Positions 33,883-46,337 are shown, counted from the stretch's first letter. The stretch: 64,000 nt of DNA from Bacillus sp. cl95 (GCF_900115925.1 NZ_FOYF01000004.1:333122-397121); one strand, 5' to 3'. Made by a program: numbers and translations. Notes: a model not told the origin generated them from the sequence alone.

Positions 33883-35430
33883 TTAGAACATTTCAGAAGT
33901 AGTCTTAGCTTGCATGTGAAGAAGCAAGTAGTCTGGACCGCCCGCTTTTGAATCTGTACCTGACATGTTGAATCCGCCGAATGGCTGGTATCCAACGATT
34001 GCGCCTGTACAGCTACGGTTGAAATAAAGATTTCCAACGTGGAAGTCTTCGCGTGCCTGCTGGATTTTTTCACGATTTCTCGTAATGACAGCACCAGTTA
34101 AGCCATACTCTGTATTGTTAGCAATTTCGATTGCATGCGTGAAATCTTTAGCCTTTGTGAAACCAACGACTGGTCCAAAGATTTCTTCCTGCATTAAACG
34201 AGCTTTAGGATCAAGGTCAGCAACAATTGTTGGCTTAATGAAGTAACCTTTTGAGTCGTCTCCCTCTCCACCAGCAACAATCTTGCCTTCTTCTTTTGCG
34301 ATCTCGACGTAGCTCATGATCTTGTTGAAAGCTGCTTGGTCGATAACTGGACCAGCAAATGTACCTTGCTCTTCAGGATTTCCAACTGTTAATTCGTTAG
34401 TCAATTGAACCACTCGGTTTAACACTTGGTCATACACATCTTCAACGATTACCGCACGTGAACATGCTGAACACTTTTGTCCTGAGAAGCCGAACGCTCC
34501 TGCCACGATTGATTGTGCTGCCAATTCAAGGTCTGCTTCACTATCAACGACGATTGTGTCTTTTCCGCCCATTTCAGCGATTAGACGCTTCATCCAGATT
34601 TGACCTTCGTTTAATTTTGAAGAACGTTCAAAAATACGTAAACCAACATCACGTGAACCTGTGAAGCTGATGAAACGAGTGTCTTTGTGGTCAACTAAAT
34701 AGTCGCCCACTTCAGCACCGCTACCTGGAACGAAGTTAAGAACGCCTTTAGGTAGTCCTGCTTCTTCCATTACTTCTACGAATTTCGCTGCAACAATCGG
34801 AGTTGTTGAAGCTGGCTTTAATAGAACTGTGTTTCCTGTTACAATCGCTGCTACTGTTGTACCAGCCATAATTGCAAACGGGAAGTTCCAAGGAGAAATG
34901 ATGATTCCTACTCCTAATGGAATGTAGTCATAGCGATTGAATTCGTTTGGACGACTTTCAACCTTAACACCGTCTTTAAGGATTAGCATTTGTCGTGCAT
35001 AGAATTCTAAGAAATCGATTGCTTCAGCTGTATCTGCATCAGCTTCTTTCCATGGCTTTCCAGCTTCTTTTGTTAAAAGAGCAGAGAACTCATGCTTGCG
35101 GCGACGGATGAGCGCAGCTGCTTTGAATAGCACATCTGCACGTACTTCAGGCTTAACCTTTTTCCAAGTCTTGAAAGCTTCTACAGCAGACTGCATTGCT
35201 TTTTCTGCAAGGTCGCGATTTGCTTTTGAAACGCGGCCGATAACTTCTTCTTTATTTGATGGATTGTATGAAGTAATTTTTTCTTCAGTAGAAATCTTTT
35301 CTCCGCCAATGATTAAATCGTAATCTTGACCTAAGTAACCATTAACTGTTTCCAATGCTTTTAAGTAAGCCTGACGTTCACCTTCCACATTAAAATCCGT
35401 GAACGGTTCGTGTTTGTAAGGTTGTACCAA
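33883..35430 (-). CDS. pruA: L-glutamate gamma-semialdehyde (P5C) dehydrogenase
   Basis: A 515-residue NAD-dependent aldehyde dehydrogenase (RocA/PutC type) that oxidises glutamate semialdehyde from proline or arginine breakdown to glutamate. Features are [32 protein letters not shown], the catalytic glutamate in [13 protein letters not shown] and the nucleophile cysteine in [11 protein letters not shown]. The start is a TTG at 35430, 7 bases after GGAGGGG. It gives a protein beginning close to the family's YKHEPFTDF and of the usual length. Upstream starts lack binding sites. A sigma-A promoter (35485-35513) lies directly upstream. It could cooperate with the proline symporter. Confidence 0.95.
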   Translation of the reverse strand: MVQPYKHEPFTDFNVEGERQAYLKALETVNGYLGQDYDLIIGGEKISTEEKITSYNPSNKEEVIGRVSKANRDLAEKAMQSAVEAFKTWKKVKPEVRADVLFKAAALIRRRKHEFSALLTKEAGKPWKEADADTAEAIDFLEFYARQMLILKDGVKVESRPNEFNRYDYIPLGVGIIISPWNFPFAIMAGTTVAAIVTGNTVLLKPASTTPIVAAKFVEVMEEAGLPKGVLNFVPGSGAEVGDYLVDHKDTRFISFTGSRDVGLRIFERSSKLNEGQIWMKRLIAEMGGKDTIVVDSEADLELAAQSIVAGAFGFSGQKCSACSRAVIVEDVYDQVLNRVVQLTNELTVGNPEEQGTFAGPVIDQAAFNKIMSYVEIAKEEGKIVAGGEGDDSKGYFIKPTIVADLDPKARLMQEEIFGPVVGFTKAKDFTHAIEIANNTEYGLTGAVITRNREKIQQAREDFHVGNLYFNRSCTGAIVGYQPFGGFNMSGTDSKAGGPDYLLLHMQAKTTSEMF

Positions 35431-35460
35431 CTTAACCCCTCCTATGTATAACATCAGTAG

Positions 35461-35474
35461 GTAAAACGTTTTCA
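35461..35474. promoter_or_regulatory. cre-like palindrome in the pruA leader
   Basis: GTAAAACGTTTTCA matches the cre consensus in one half and the centre, with two mismatches in the outer left bases. It lies just downstream of the predicted pruA transcription start, a place where CcpA would block transcription. A weak call. Confidence 0.35.
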
Positions 35475-35484
35475 CCCAAAGAAC

Positions 35485-35513
35485 ATTCTAACATGATTAT
35501 GGGGTTCTATCAA
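35485..35513 (-). promoter_or_regulatory. Sigma-A promoter of pruA
   Basis: TTGATA (35508-35513), 17 bases, TAGAAT (35485-35490) on the minus strand. Transcription would begin about 48 bases before the TTG start codon. No sigma-54 -24/-12 elements, as found before B. subtilis rocA, were seen. Confidence 0.7.
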
Positions 35514-35771
35514 TCTTTGCACTACGCACAATAATCGTTGGAAAATAAGGAAAATATAGCAATCGAGTGACATGCTCTGGATTGAGTCTATTATGCTGAA
35601 TGGAATGTAGGGGGTATAGCCTCTAATCACAGGCCGGTTCATTTTTTTAACGGCGATTGTGGAGTTGGTTACGGCGGTTGTGGGAAGCTTAACGGCGCTT
35701 ACGAAGCACTTATCGAAAATTCGACACTCCCTAGGATTAAAAATACCCCACCGTGCATCTACTCAAAATAC
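35514..35771. other. Gene-free region with short degenerate tandem repeats
   Basis: No reading frame or promoter is recognised here. Three imperfect repeats of about 21 bases, each with a TTAACGGCG-like core, start at 35647, 35669 and 35689. They are more GC-rich than the surroundings. Their function is unknown. Confidence 0.5.
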
Positions 35772-35806
35772 AAAAAGGCTAAATCCCCTTTCAGGGATTT
35801 AGCCTT
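35772..35806 (-). terminator. Intrinsic terminator of the CamS-like gene
   Basis: A 13-bp perfect stem (AAGGCTAAATCCC, 6-base loop) is followed on the minus strand by TTTTTG. It lies just past the CamS-like stop codon. Confidence 0.9.
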
Positions 35807-35811
35807 CAATA

Positions 35812-36978
35812 CTAATAGATATGGACAAATGGTTCTTTTTGCTGAGCTTTCCTTACAATGAGAGCTTCCGGTCCATTAACTGACGTTATGCTTACTTGAA
35901 CAGAAAGATAGTCAGGGAAATGCTCCATCACCAATCCAGTCACGTATTGCGTAAACCCAATGGCTTCCGCTTTACCAAAAAACTGAATCGGTATACTCAC
36001 ATTTAATTCTTGGAATTGGTCCCCTACGTAAAAGGCTCTACCAATTACTCCATTGAAGTTAGGGAAATATTCTTCCACATCCTGTTTAAAGTTCAGGAAT
36101 GCCGTCGCATCGTCACGATGCTTCTCAGTTGCCTCTGTAGATGGGAATAGAACATACTTTTCATTGACGGTTTCCCAACCATCAATATTTGAACTATCTT
36201 TTCCAACATTCGTATAGGCGAAAAAGTTTCCAGGTACAACGGATGATGCACTTTGCTGTTCAAACAAACCCACCATGATAGGTATACCATTAAACTCTTT
36301 CATACCACGTAGCCTTTTAACGACTTCTTGGGCAATCTTCTTCCCTTCACGTTCCATCTCATCCTTAGGAATCTTCTTCTCAAAAGTATCCCCAAATGCT
36401 TCCGTTTGGTAATAATGGACGGAATTCAAAGCCAAACCGATGACAACGCCACCTAAGCTAACTGTGTTATTGTCACCTTTGATCAAGTAATCGTGTTCTA
36501 AAATGTGGGCAAGGTAGATGGGATTTTTAATATTGCGCTCCTTAATATCTCCCTTACCGTCATCTAGTGGATTCAAACCAATATTCTCTTCTTCCTTTAG
36601 CTTTTCCTCAGCTAATTGTTGAGGAGTAAATTTACGGTTTAACCACAATTTCACTTTATCTCGCTTTAGTTCTTGACCTTCACGGAAAACATATTTATCT
36701 GGATCGAATGTATTTTGGGCAATTCGCATTAACCCTGTCTCGAATTCATTAATATCAAATCTTGTATTCAAATTATTTACGACCAACCCACGTGCTTCTC
36801 CAGGTTCGAAAGGTAAAATCGTTTGATAATACTTATCCGAAATCTTATATTTCGGAATGATTGCTTTTTCTTTCGATTTTTCCTTCGTCTGAACCACTCC
36901 CTCTTCCTTTTGGAAGCTCGGTGCACAACCACTGAGCAAGAGCATCAGAGAAAGAGCGGCCATTGAGATTTTTCTCAT
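35812..36978 (-). CDS. CamS-family lipoprotein (YerH)
   Basis: A 388-residue secreted lipoprotein of the CamS sex-pheromone precursor family. The signal peptide ends in LLLSGC (cysteine at about residue 18). The mature domain includes QTILPFEPGEARGLVVNNLNTRFD and VSLGGVVIGLALNSVHYY. In enterococci and staphylococci a pheromone peptide is cut from the signal sequence of such proteins. In Bacillus the role is unknown. The gene follows ligA on the same strand (46-base gap), the order seen in B. subtilis (ligA-yerH), and has its own terminator. Confidence 0.92.
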   Translation of the reverse strand: MRKISMAALSLMLLLSGCAPSFQKEEGVVQTKEKSKEKAIIPKYKISDKYYQTILPFEPGEARGLVVNNLNTRFDINEFETGLMRIAQNTFDPDKYVFREGQELKRDKVKLWLNRKFTPQQLAEEKLKEEENIGLNPLDDGKGDIKERNIKNPIYLAHILEHDYLIKGDNNTVSLGGVVIGLALNSVHYYQTEAFGDTFEKKIPKDEMEREGKKIAQEVVKRLRGMKEFNGIPIMVGLFEQQSASSVVPGNFFAYTNVGKDSSNIDGWETVNEKYVLFPSTEATEKHRDDATAFLNFKQDVEEYFPNFNGVIGRAFYVGDQFQELNVSIPIQFFGKAEAIGFTQYVTGLVMEHFPDYLSVQVSITSVNGPEALIVRKAQQKEPFVHIY

Positions 36979-37024
36979 GGCGTTAACACCTCTTACTTTT
37001 CTTTTTGCCTTGATTATTACTATT

Positions 37025-39286
<2,262 letters not shown>

Positions 39287-39310
39287 AAAAAGCCCTAATG
39301 CCGGCTTTTT
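39287..39310 (-). terminator. Probable terminator after pcrA
   Basis: An 8-bp stem (AAAAAGCC with GGCTTTTT) with T-runs on both sides lies 35 bases after the pcrA stop codon. Nearly the same 24 bases recur inside the repeat at 56546-56569, differing at one position. Confidence 0.7.
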
Positions 39311-39345
39311 CTTGTTTCGATAACAACAAAGTTTACGAAAAGAGC

Positions 39346-41622
39346 CTAAGCTTTTGTGATCGGAGCGAACTTTGCAAGCAATCGCTTGATTCCAGTCGGA
39401 CTTGGGAATGCGATATCAAGTTCAGTTCCTTCTCCTTCTCCCTTAACACTTACAACTGTGCCGGTGCCCCACTTACCGTGGGCAGCTTTATCTCCAACCT
39501 TCCAGCCTTCTGTATCACCACCAGTTGAAGCATTGCTTGCTCTTGTAACAGGTGTTGGTCTTGCTCCTGTTCTAGCAGGAGTACTGAATGAGGTTGGTCT
39601 GTTGCTTCCGCCAAATGAACCTGAGCGACTTCCAGTTGAACTGCCAAATGGAGAAGGACGACTATTTACAGCAGGCTCCACACCTTCAAGCAAATCTTCT
39701 GGAATTTCTTTTATGAAACGCGATGGTGGATTCATATTCGTACGACCAAATAATGTCCGCATCTGCGCATTTGTTATATACAAGTGTTGCTCTGCTCTTG
39801 TAATTCCCACATATGCAAGACGTCTTTCCTCTTCCATCTCCGCTTCTTCCATTAAGGAACGGCTATGCGGGAAGACTCCTTCCTCTAAGCCAATTAAAAA
39901 GACTACTGGGAACTCAAGACCTTTTGCAGAGTGAAGGGTCATCAGTACAACACCTTCTGTCTTGTTCCCTTCTTCATCGAGTGAATCAATGTCGGCAACA
40001 AGTGCAAGATCGGTCAAGAAGGCAACAAGGCTTTTGTCTTCATTTACTTCTTCAAAGTTTTTCGTTACGGATAATAATTCATCCAAGTTTTCCAATCGAC
40101 TTTGTGCCTCAAGCGACTTTTCTGCTTTCAGCATGTCACGATACCCTGATTTTTCTAGAATCTCTTCGACCAATTCTGTAACAGACAGATATTCCTGTTG
40201 TTGCGTGTAATTCTTGATAAGATTGCGGAAATCAGCCGCTGCCTTTGTCGTCTTCGGACTCAAGCCAACGAGTTCGATAGAGTCGAGTGCCTGCATAAGG
40301 GACATATCGTGCATGGCTGCAAAATTAGCAATCTTGTCAACCGAAGTAGATCCGATAGCACGCTTTGGCACATTGATGATACGCTGCAAACTGATATCAT
40401 CATCCGGATTGGAAATCAATCTTAGATAAGCTAGCATGTCTTTAATTTCTTTACGATCATAGAACTTTGTTCCACCGACAATGGAATACTCGATGGATGA
40501 TTTAAGAAGTACTTCCTCCATTACACGCGATTGAGCATTTGTGCGATACAGAATGGCAATTTCAGACGGTTTACGTTCGCCACTATCAAGCATTTTTTTA
40601 ATCTTACCTGCAACGAATTGAGCTTCTCCCTGTTCACTGTCAGCACGATAGTAAACGATTTTGTTTCCTTCGGTATTTTCTGTCCATAAATTTTTAGGCT
40701 TACGGTTCATATTCTTCGCGATTACTTCATTTGCCGCTAAAAGAATCCGTTTCGTCGAACGATAGTTTTGCTCAAGGAAAATACTTGTCGCGTTCGGATA
40801 ATCTTTTTCAAATGAAAGGATATTTGCGATATCTGCTCCACGCCAACGATAAATGGATTGGTCAGAGTCACCTACTACGCACAAGTTTCTAAAGCGACTT
40901 GCCAATAACTTGACGAGCAAATACTGTGCCCTGTTCGTATCTTGATACTCATCCACATGGATATATTGAAATTTACGTTGATAGAATTCAAGAACATCCG
41001 GCACTCTCTTGAACAACAAAATCGTCGTCATAATCAAGTCATCAAAATCAAGTGCCTGATTTTTACGGAGACGCTTTTGGTATTCTGTGTAAACGTCGCT
41101 CACAATCTGCCCAAAATAATCGCCGACAGAGTTTTTCGCATATTCTTCAGGTTCAATCAATTCGTTCTTCGCCGAGCTTATCGCACCTAAAAGTGCACGA
41201 GGGTCATATTTCTTGGGATCAATATTCTTATCCTTTAGGATTCCCTTAATGACGGATTGCTGGTCAGTTGTATCAAGAATAGTAAAGTTACGATTAAAAC
41301 CGATTCGGTCAATATCACGTCGCAAAATTTTCACGCACATGGAGTGGAATGTAGAAATCCAAATTTGATCAGCAGCTCCGCCCATCATATTAAAAATACG
41401 CTCGCGCATTTCCCTAGCAGCTTTATTTGTAAAAGTAATCGCGAGAATGTTGTAAGGATTAACACCTTTTTCTACCATTAAATAAGCAATTCGGTGTGTT
41501 AACACTCTCGTCTTTCCGCTTCCCGCTCCTGCCATAATCAATAAAGGACCGTCCGTAGCCTTAACTGCAGCTTGCTGTTGCGGATTAAGTCCGTTCAATA
41601 ACTTATCAGTTAAAAATTGCAT
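39346..41622 (-). CDS. pcrA: ATP-dependent DNA helicase PcrA
   Basis: A 758-residue superfamily 1A 3'-5' helicase that acts in repair and plasmid replication and removes RecA and RNA polymerase obstacles. Motifs in order: Q motif LNPQQQAAV, Walker [18 protein letters not shown] (about residues 29-45), [46 protein letters not shown] and [13 protein letters not shown]. The C-terminal tail ends in a Tudor-like domain ([12 protein letters not shown]) that in B. subtilis contacts RNA polymerase. The ATG at 41622 is placed 8 bases after GGTGGG. A GTG three codons earlier touches that site. Follows pcrB. Confidence 0.97.
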   Translation of the reverse strand: MQFLTDKLLNGLNPQQQAAVKATDGPLLIMAGAGSGKTRVLTHRIAYLMVEKGVNPYNILAITFTNKAAREMRERIFNMMGGAADQIWISTFHSMCVKILRRDIDRIGFNRNFTILDTTDQQSVIKGILKDKNIDPKKYDPRALLGAISSAKNELIEPEEYAKNSVGDYFGQIVSDVYTEYQKRLRKNQALDFDDLIMTTILLFKRVPDVLEFYQRKFQYIHVDEYQDTNRAQYLLVKLLASRFRNLCVVGDSDQSIYRWRGADIANILSFEKDYPNATSIFLEQNYRSTKRILLAANEVIAKNMNRKPKNLWTENTEGNKIVYYRADSEQGEAQFVAGKIKKMLDSGERKPSEIAILYRTNAQSRVMEEVLLKSSIEYSIVGGTKFYDRKEIKDMLAYLRLISNPDDDISLQRIINVPKRAIGSTSVDKIANFAAMHDMSLMQALDSIELVGLSPKTTKAAADFRNLIKNYTQQQEYLSVTELVEEILEKSGYRDMLKAEKSLEAQSRLENLDELLSVTKNFEEVNEDKSLVAFLTDLALVADIDSLDEEGNKTEGVVLMTLHSAKGLEFPVVFLIGLEEGVFPHSRSLMEEAEMEEERRLAYVGITRAEQHLYITNAQMRTLFGRTNMNPPSRFIKEIPEDLLEGVEPAVNSRPSPFGSSTGSRSGSFGGSNRPTSFSTPARTGARPTPVTRASNASTGGDTEGWKVGDKAAHGKWGTGTVVSVKGEGEGTELDIAFPSPTGIKRLLAKFAPITKA

Positions 41623-41685
41623 CCTTTTCACCCACCAATCAAACGTATGTTCTTATTGTGATTGTAAACTTTTTTTATTTATCTA

Positions 41686-42375
41686 TCAAGCCGATTTAAC
41701 GGCTCTAACTGTCTTTAAAGCTTCTTCAAAATCCTCATAAATGGCATTTCCTACGACAATGACATCAGCAAATGCAGCCATCTCTGCTGCCTGCTTTTCG
41801 TTCTTAATGCCGCCACCATAAAAAAGGCGAGTTTTATCCAATACCTTCTTCACTTCTTCTACCCATTTAGGATTTCCGTACATCCCACTGTATTCCATAT
41901 AAAAGATGGGAAGTTGAAACATTTTCTCAGCCATCATTGCGTAGGCAACAACATCATCTCTTGTCATTTCTCCCGTAGCCGATGTTAGCTTGGCCGCCTT
42001 GCAATCAGGATTGAGGATGCAATAACCTTCCATCGTAATTTCATTCCAATCCATAATTTCACCAAACTCTTTTACCGCTTCATGGTGAAGGCCTGTTATC
42101 CATTTTGGATTTTGGCTATTTAAGATAGTAGGAATAAAATATAAATCATAGCCAGGTGTAACAGCATCAATCGATGAAACTTCAAGAACACATGGAACCG
42201 TATATCTACGTATCCGAGACATCAAGTCCAATACGTTTTCGAGATTCACTCCGTCGGACCCTCCTACAAGTACAGCGTCCGTGCCGGATTCACATATGAG
42301 TTCAAGTTGTTCATCAGATATTTCTTTATTTGGATCGAGTTTAAACGCATGGCGCCACTCGCGAAAATCGTACAT
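41686..42375 (-). CDS. pcrB: Heptaprenylglyceryl phosphate synthase PcrB
   Basis: A 229-residue TIM-barrel enzyme that couples glycerol-1-phosphate to heptaprenyl diphosphate, the bacterial relative of archaeal GGGP synthase. Motifs: [21 protein letters not shown] at the start, [27 protein letters not shown] and the phosphate-binding ending [32 protein letters not shown]. Its position just before pcrA is conserved in Bacillaceae. Upstream lies a family 1 repeat rather than a normal intergenic spacer. Confidence 0.96.
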   Translation of the reverse strand: MYDFREWRHAFKLDPNKEISDEQLELICESGTDAVLVGGSDGVNLENVLDLMSRIRRYTVPCVLEVSSIDAVTPGYDLYFIPTILNSQNPKWITGLHHEAVKEFGEIMDWNEITMEGYCILNPDCKAAKLTSATGEMTRDDVVAYAMMAEKMFQLPIFYMEYSGMYGNPKWVEEVKKVLDKTRLFYGGGIKNEKQAAEMAAFADVIVVGNAIYEDFEEALKTVRAVKSA

Positions 42376-42436
42376 GCAAAAAAGCCCCCATTCGATAGTA
42401 CATTACAACATTATAGCATTTGCTTAATTCAATCAA

Positions 42437-42595
42437 AAGAAAAGCGAAAGCGACCGTGTTAGCCCCGACAGGCATAAGACGAATCACGCAGGAAATCCTG
42501 ATTTCTGAAGTGATTTGGCTTATGACCTAGGTTGTTTAGGCTTTTGGAAACAACCCCGAGGGGCTGGGCGTTGGAGCTAGACAGTTGTCTCCGTT
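42437..42595 (+). repeat. Dispersed intergenic repeat, family 1, shortened copy
   Basis: It opens with AAGAAAAGCGAAAGCG and closes with GGGCTGGGCGTTGGAGCTAGA. Internally it keeps only GCCCCGACAGGCATAAGACGA, TGATTTCTGAAGTGATTTGG, CTTATGACC and one GGTTGTTTAGGCTTTTGG unit. It lies between the yerC-like terminator and pcrB, in a 291-base gap that otherwise holds only the terminator and the pcrB leader. Confidence 0.8.
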
Positions 42596-42612
42596 CAGAG
42601 ACCTAATACTTC

Positions 42613-42654
42613 AAAAAAGAAAAGAGATCGAATCCACGTATGAATTCAATCTCT
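42613..42654 (-). terminator. Intrinsic terminator of the yerC-like gene
   Basis: A 13-bp imperfect stem (AGAGATTGAATTC with GGATTCGATCTCT) is followed on the minus strand by TTTTCTTTTTT. It lies 12 bases after the stop codon. Confidence 0.8.
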
Positions 42655-42666
42655 CCTTCTTATTGC

Positions 42667-42981
42667 CTACTCTTCTACTTGAGCCGTGTCTTCGCTTTTA
42701 ATTCTTTCTAAAGCCATTTCGTAAGCATCGTTACCGTAATTCAGACAGCGCTTGACGCGAGAAATCGTTGCCGTGCTCGCACCTGTTTCAGTCTCAATTT
42801 TATGGTAAGTTTTACCTTCACGTAGCATCCTTGCTACCTCTAAACGTTGTGCAAGTGATTGTATTTCGTTCACTGTACAAAGGTCATCGAAGAAACGATA
42901 ACACTCTTCTAAATCTTTTAAAGATAACACTGAATTAAACAACTGATCGAGTTCTTTACCACGTAGCTTATTAATTTGCAT
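42667..42981 (-). CDS. yerC: YerC/YecD-family TrpR-related DNA-binding protein
   Basis: A 104-residue helical protein with a TrpR-like helix-turn-helix: LAQRLEVARMLREGKTYHKIE followed by TGASTATISRVKRCLNYG (about residues 42-82). It is the YerC/YecD group. The DNA targets are not well established. It is encoded between yerB and pcrB as in B. subtilis and begins 40 bases after yerB, with an AAAGGAG site. Confidence 0.92.
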   Translation of the reverse strand: MQINKLRGKELDQLFNSVLSLKDLEECYRFFDDLCTVNEIQSLAQRLEVARMLREGKTYHKIETETGASTATISRVKRCLNYGNDAYEMALERIKSEDTAQVEE

Positions 42982-43021
42982 ATCTTAATCTCCTTTAGTT
43001 TAAGGGAATTCTTTCCAATCG

Positions 43022-44071
43022 TCATTGGTCTGTAAACTGAACCACTTGTTCGAGACCAGGTCTGGATGGTACTACATTCACCCACGTTTTCCCTGGTAAA
43101 AGCGCTACTTCCTGGCCGTTCAACATCGGTACAATCCGACCGTCAACATTTTCCCACTCTATTTCTTTCCATGTGCCTTTTTGAAGCAAATACGCTCTTC
43201 CGCCAGCTTCAAAATCAATGTCTTTTCGTCCATAGTCATCGATTACACGGTGGTTGGCTTCTATGATAAAGATATTATCAAGCAGAACAGGGGTTTTTGA
43301 TTCAAGATCGATTGTCTGTTCATCACCCGAGAAACGTTTGTATTTCCCTAAATCTGTGTCGTACTCGTACTCAGCATTAAACTGATCTTTGGATGAGTAT
43401 AATACAGAAATCCTTGTGGCCGCTTCACCCGTTATGCTCTTGCTTTCTTTTTCAGTTAAAAACTTAAATGGTTTCGGCGCTTCCTTCATATTGAAGTGAT
43501 TCTGTTCTGCACCCTTTAACACATTTTCAAACGAAATATAAGAATTGTGTGGTGCTTTACGGAAACTAGCTCTTTTGAACAAAGTACCATCATAAACCAT
43601 TCCATTCAAATCATCAATATAGCCACTTTCGAGCATTTCTTTCGCTTCAGGGCTATAACCGTGTGCTACAAACAGACTATCCAAGCCCTTTGCTAATCTA
43701 ATATAATAATCCCGTGCACTGCGAACAGGCCCAATATTGTCAGGCTTTTCACTTTGGAAAACGGCAAGAAAACGAGTGATATCACCTTCTGCTAAAATTT
43801 CGTAGACGATATCTGCTTTATGCAAACCGGATTGCGGTCTCGCTTGAGGATGATTATTCACCATCACCGCTACAGACCGATCTTCGATTTCATCATTCGT
43901 CCCTATGCCCGTTAACGGGAAAAAATAAGAGAACTCTTCTGTTGCTTCTACTTCTTTTACGACTTCAGGAGGTTTTTTCTCTTTATCAACCTTTTTAGTC
44001 GTTTCCTCTTTTTTACTGCACCCTGCAACCAGCAACATAGCTGCCAATCCGACAGTTATCCACTTTTTCAT
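43022..44071 (-). CDS. yerB: DUF3048 lipoprotein (YerB)
   Basis: A 349-residue lipoprotein. The signal peptide ends in LLVAGCSKK (cysteine at residue 19), followed by a Lys/Glu-rich linker. The two DUF3048 domains follow, with VAVMVNNHPQARPQSGLHKADIVYEILAEG and RSARDYYIRLAKGLDSLFVAHGYSPEA. The family has no known reaction. The synteny yerA-yerB-yerC is preserved. RBS AGGGGTG precedes the ATG. Confidence 0.93.
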   Translation of the reverse strand: MKKWITVGLAAMLLVAGCSKKEETTKKVDKEKKPPEVVKEVEATEEFSYFFPLTGIGTNDEIEDRSVAVMVNNHPQARPQSGLHKADIVYEILAEGDITRFLAVFQSEKPDNIGPVRSARDYYIRLAKGLDSLFVAHGYSPEAKEMLESGYIDDLNGMVYDGTLFKRASFRKAPHNSYISFENVLKGAEQNHFNMKEAPKPFKFLTEKESKSITGEAATRISVLYSSKDQFNAEYEYDTDLGKYKRFSGDEQTIDLESKTPVLLDNIFIIEANHRVIDDYGRKDIDFEAGGRAYLLQKGTWKEIEWENVDGRIVPMLNGQEVALLPGKTWVNVVPSRPGLEQVVQFTDQ

Positions 44072-44140
44072 TTTAACACCCCTATAGGCTCATTTGGTGT
44101 GTACTTCTGCATGATGGTTGAAGCCAATTTCTTTTCCATT

Positions 44141-45883
44141 TTAACGCATTATCGATGGAAAGAGTATCATTTTATTTAGGACATCATACATACCTTGTTG
44201 TGTAATCCGGATGTATGGCAAATGCGTCGATGAAAAGAACAATAAACTATAAATAGGATCTGAAAAATGATAGCCACGTTCGCTTAGAATAGCCAACAAT
44301 TTCTTTTCATCCGATATGATTTCCACGACATTAGAATGAGACATTACACCGTTGAGACTTAAGGAAATCTCATGGAGAACCTCATTATTTTCCGTAACGA
44401 CAATGCCCCCACCCATTTCCTTCATTCTATTAAAGGCGAGCATCATATCGCTTTTTCTTTTTCCGATTAAAATGATATCCCCTGTATTTGAAAATGAACT
44501 TGCCATCCCTGAGAGCTTGTTGGCAAAACCTTTAATAACAGTATTGATTCTCCATTTTCCATTTCTGTCAATGAGCATAAAAAAGCTTTCATCATGATTC
44601 TCGGATAATTCATCATCCGAGACATCGATAGAAATGGAGTATGGCTTCGTAATAACTGCATTCTCCATTTTCATCCCAAACGGCATTGAAAACTGAAGGT
44701 CATCCATCGATAAATTCCAATTAAGTTCCATTTCCCCTAAACCATACTTACTCCAATCAATGTCAGGAAACACATTTGTATTTTCGCCATTTCGCTTTAA
44801 CCATTTACCTTTTGAAAGTACGGAAACAGGAGTTGGATTATTTTCATCACTTAAGAAGTTAATATTGGCAATTCTGCCTGTAGCAATATTCCCGAGTAGA
44901 TGCTCCATATGGTAATAGCGAGCAACGTTGATCGTTGCCATATTATAAGCATCAATTGTCGGAACTCCTTTTTCCATGGCAATACGAATCATGGCATCAA
45001 TGACACCTTGTTCATAAAAGCCGGCAGACGAGCCATCTGTCGTGAAAATCAGCTTATCATAAACATCTATGCCAAGCTCGTTCATTTCATCGAGAAGATT
45101 CGGCAGATCTGGTCTTATGGAAGAATATCTGAGTGATACCATATATCCTTGCATCAATCGATTCAAAACATCCTGACCTGTCATTGCTTCATGATCGCAA
45201 TCCGCACCAAGAAGCATCATTTTTGCGAGTGTTTTTTCAGATGCCCCTGGAAAATGTCCTTCAATTTGCTTCCTTAAGCGTTTTGTTTCCTGCATCCAGT
45301 GGAGCATCATATCGTCGCCGGCAAGAAGTTTTGGCCAACCAGTCAGTTCGCCTCCCTGAAGGACACAGTCATGCTCCAGCCACGCCTTAATATTGGCGTT
45401 TGAGAAAATCGCCTCTTCGTTTTGAATTTCCGTTTGAGCGTCAAAACGGCACCACCAATACATTGTCACAGGCAAAGAATTTAGTTCGTGTATCAGTGAA
45501 AATGTTTCCTTTTGACTCAGTTGCAAAATTAACGCCATATTATCGTTGATAAATGTCGTAGTCCCAAATTGAGATGCATACGTAGCAAAGGTAAGGGGAT
45601 TATATAATTGAAAAGGATGGGAATGAGGTTCAATATATCCTGGGACGAGCGTTTGACCTTCGCAGTCCACAACCTCACAATCGTTAAGCTTTTTGGGTAG
45701 TTGATCGCCAACATAAACAATGCGATCTTCATAAATCCATATATTTGCTTGCATCCATCTTTTTAATGATTGATTTAAATAACGTGCATTTTTTAGTAGG
45801 AGGGTCGGCGATTTTTTTCCGTCCAACACTTCCACGTGCTCACGCAACTGCTTATTTTTCCAACGATAACGTTGTTCTGGCAT
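44141..45883 (-). CDS. yerA: YerA-type amidohydrolase, adenine deaminase-related
   Basis: A 580-residue amidohydrolase of the adenine deaminase family (YerA). The N-terminal metal-binding motif is PGYIEPHSHPFQLYNP (about residues 80-95). Further ligands appear around LGADCDHEAMTG (about 225-236) and IFTTDGSSAGF (about 285-295). The C-terminal adenine deaminase domain carries GMASSFSNTGDIILIG and MKEMGGGIVVTENNEV. B. subtilis YerA is a paralogue of AdeC, and its substrate is not certain. It lies beside the purine operon, which suggests a purine-related role. Divergent from the next small membrane protein gene. Confidence 0.9.
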   Translation of the reverse strand: MPEQRYRWKNKQLREHVEVLDGKKSPTLLLKNARYLNQSLKRWMQANIWIYEDRIVYVGDQLPKKLNDCEVVDCEGQTLVPGYIEPHSHPFQLYNPLTFATYASQFGTTTFINDNMALILQLSQKETFSLIHELNSLPVTMYWWCRFDAQTEIQNEEAIFSNANIKAWLEHDCVLQGGELTGWPKLLAGDDMMLHWMQETKRLRKQIEGHFPGASEKTLAKMMLLGADCDHEAMTGQDVLNRLMQGYMVSLRYSSIRPDLPNLLDEMNELGIDVYDKLIFTTDGSSAGFYEQGVIDAMIRIAMEKGVPTIDAYNMATINVARYYHMEHLLGNIATGRIANINFLSDENNPTPVSVLSKGKWLKRNGENTNVFPDIDWSKYGLGEMELNWNLSMDDLQFSMPFGMKMENAVITKPYSISIDVSDDELSENHDESFFMLIDRNGKWRINTVIKGFANKLSGMASSFSNTGDIILIGKRKSDMMLAFNRMKEMGGGIVVTENNEVLHEISLSLNGVMSHSNVVEIISDEKKLLAILSERGYHFSDPIYSLLFFSSTHLPYIRITQQGMYDVLNKMILFPSIMR

Positions 45884-46025
45884 TTGCTCCCTCTCCTTTT
45901 AGACATATAATATTTGGAAAACAAAGGGAGTGAAAGCCCTTTCAATTTTCTGTCGATTTTATACTAACATAATTCGCAGTTTAACGCACTAAAGAATTTA
46001 CAAAATTCTAAAAGGGGGTCTCTGT

Positions 46026-46337
46026 ATGAAAATCAGACCGAATATTGGCATCATCAATGCGCTCATCCGCATTACGATCGGATTCACCGTCCTTTCCTGG
46101 AGTACGGCTAAGCTAGTGAAACATCCGTGGCGTGATTCCTATATTTTTATGGCTATGCTAGCAGGCATGAAAATAGCAGAAGGAATTCTCCGCTTCTGCC
46201 CTATCACTGAACTTTTTGAAAGAGGACAGGAAAAAATGCATGAGCGTCGTGAACACGAAAACAACGGTGGGGAAGTGGATGAGATTAAGGAAGCAGCAAA
46301 CATGATGGAGCAAATGCTGCCGTATAACCCTTCTTAA
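46026..46337 (+). CDS. DUF2892 (YgaP-like) small membrane protein
   Basis: A 103-residue protein with two short hydrophobic helices (about residues 12-26 and 38-56), matching the DUF2892/YgaP transmembrane unit (IRPNIGIINALIRITIGFTVL and ILRFCPITELF). A charged C-terminal tail (about 60-103) extends beyond the minimal family. The ATG follows AAAGGGGG. Function is unknown. It is followed by a terminator and a second, tiny membrane protein gene. Confidence 0.85.
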   Translation: MKIRPNIGIINALIRITIGFTVLSWSTAKLVKHPWRDSYIFMAMLAGMKIAEGILRFCPITELFERGQEKMHERREHENNGGEVDEIKEAANMMEQMLPYNPS

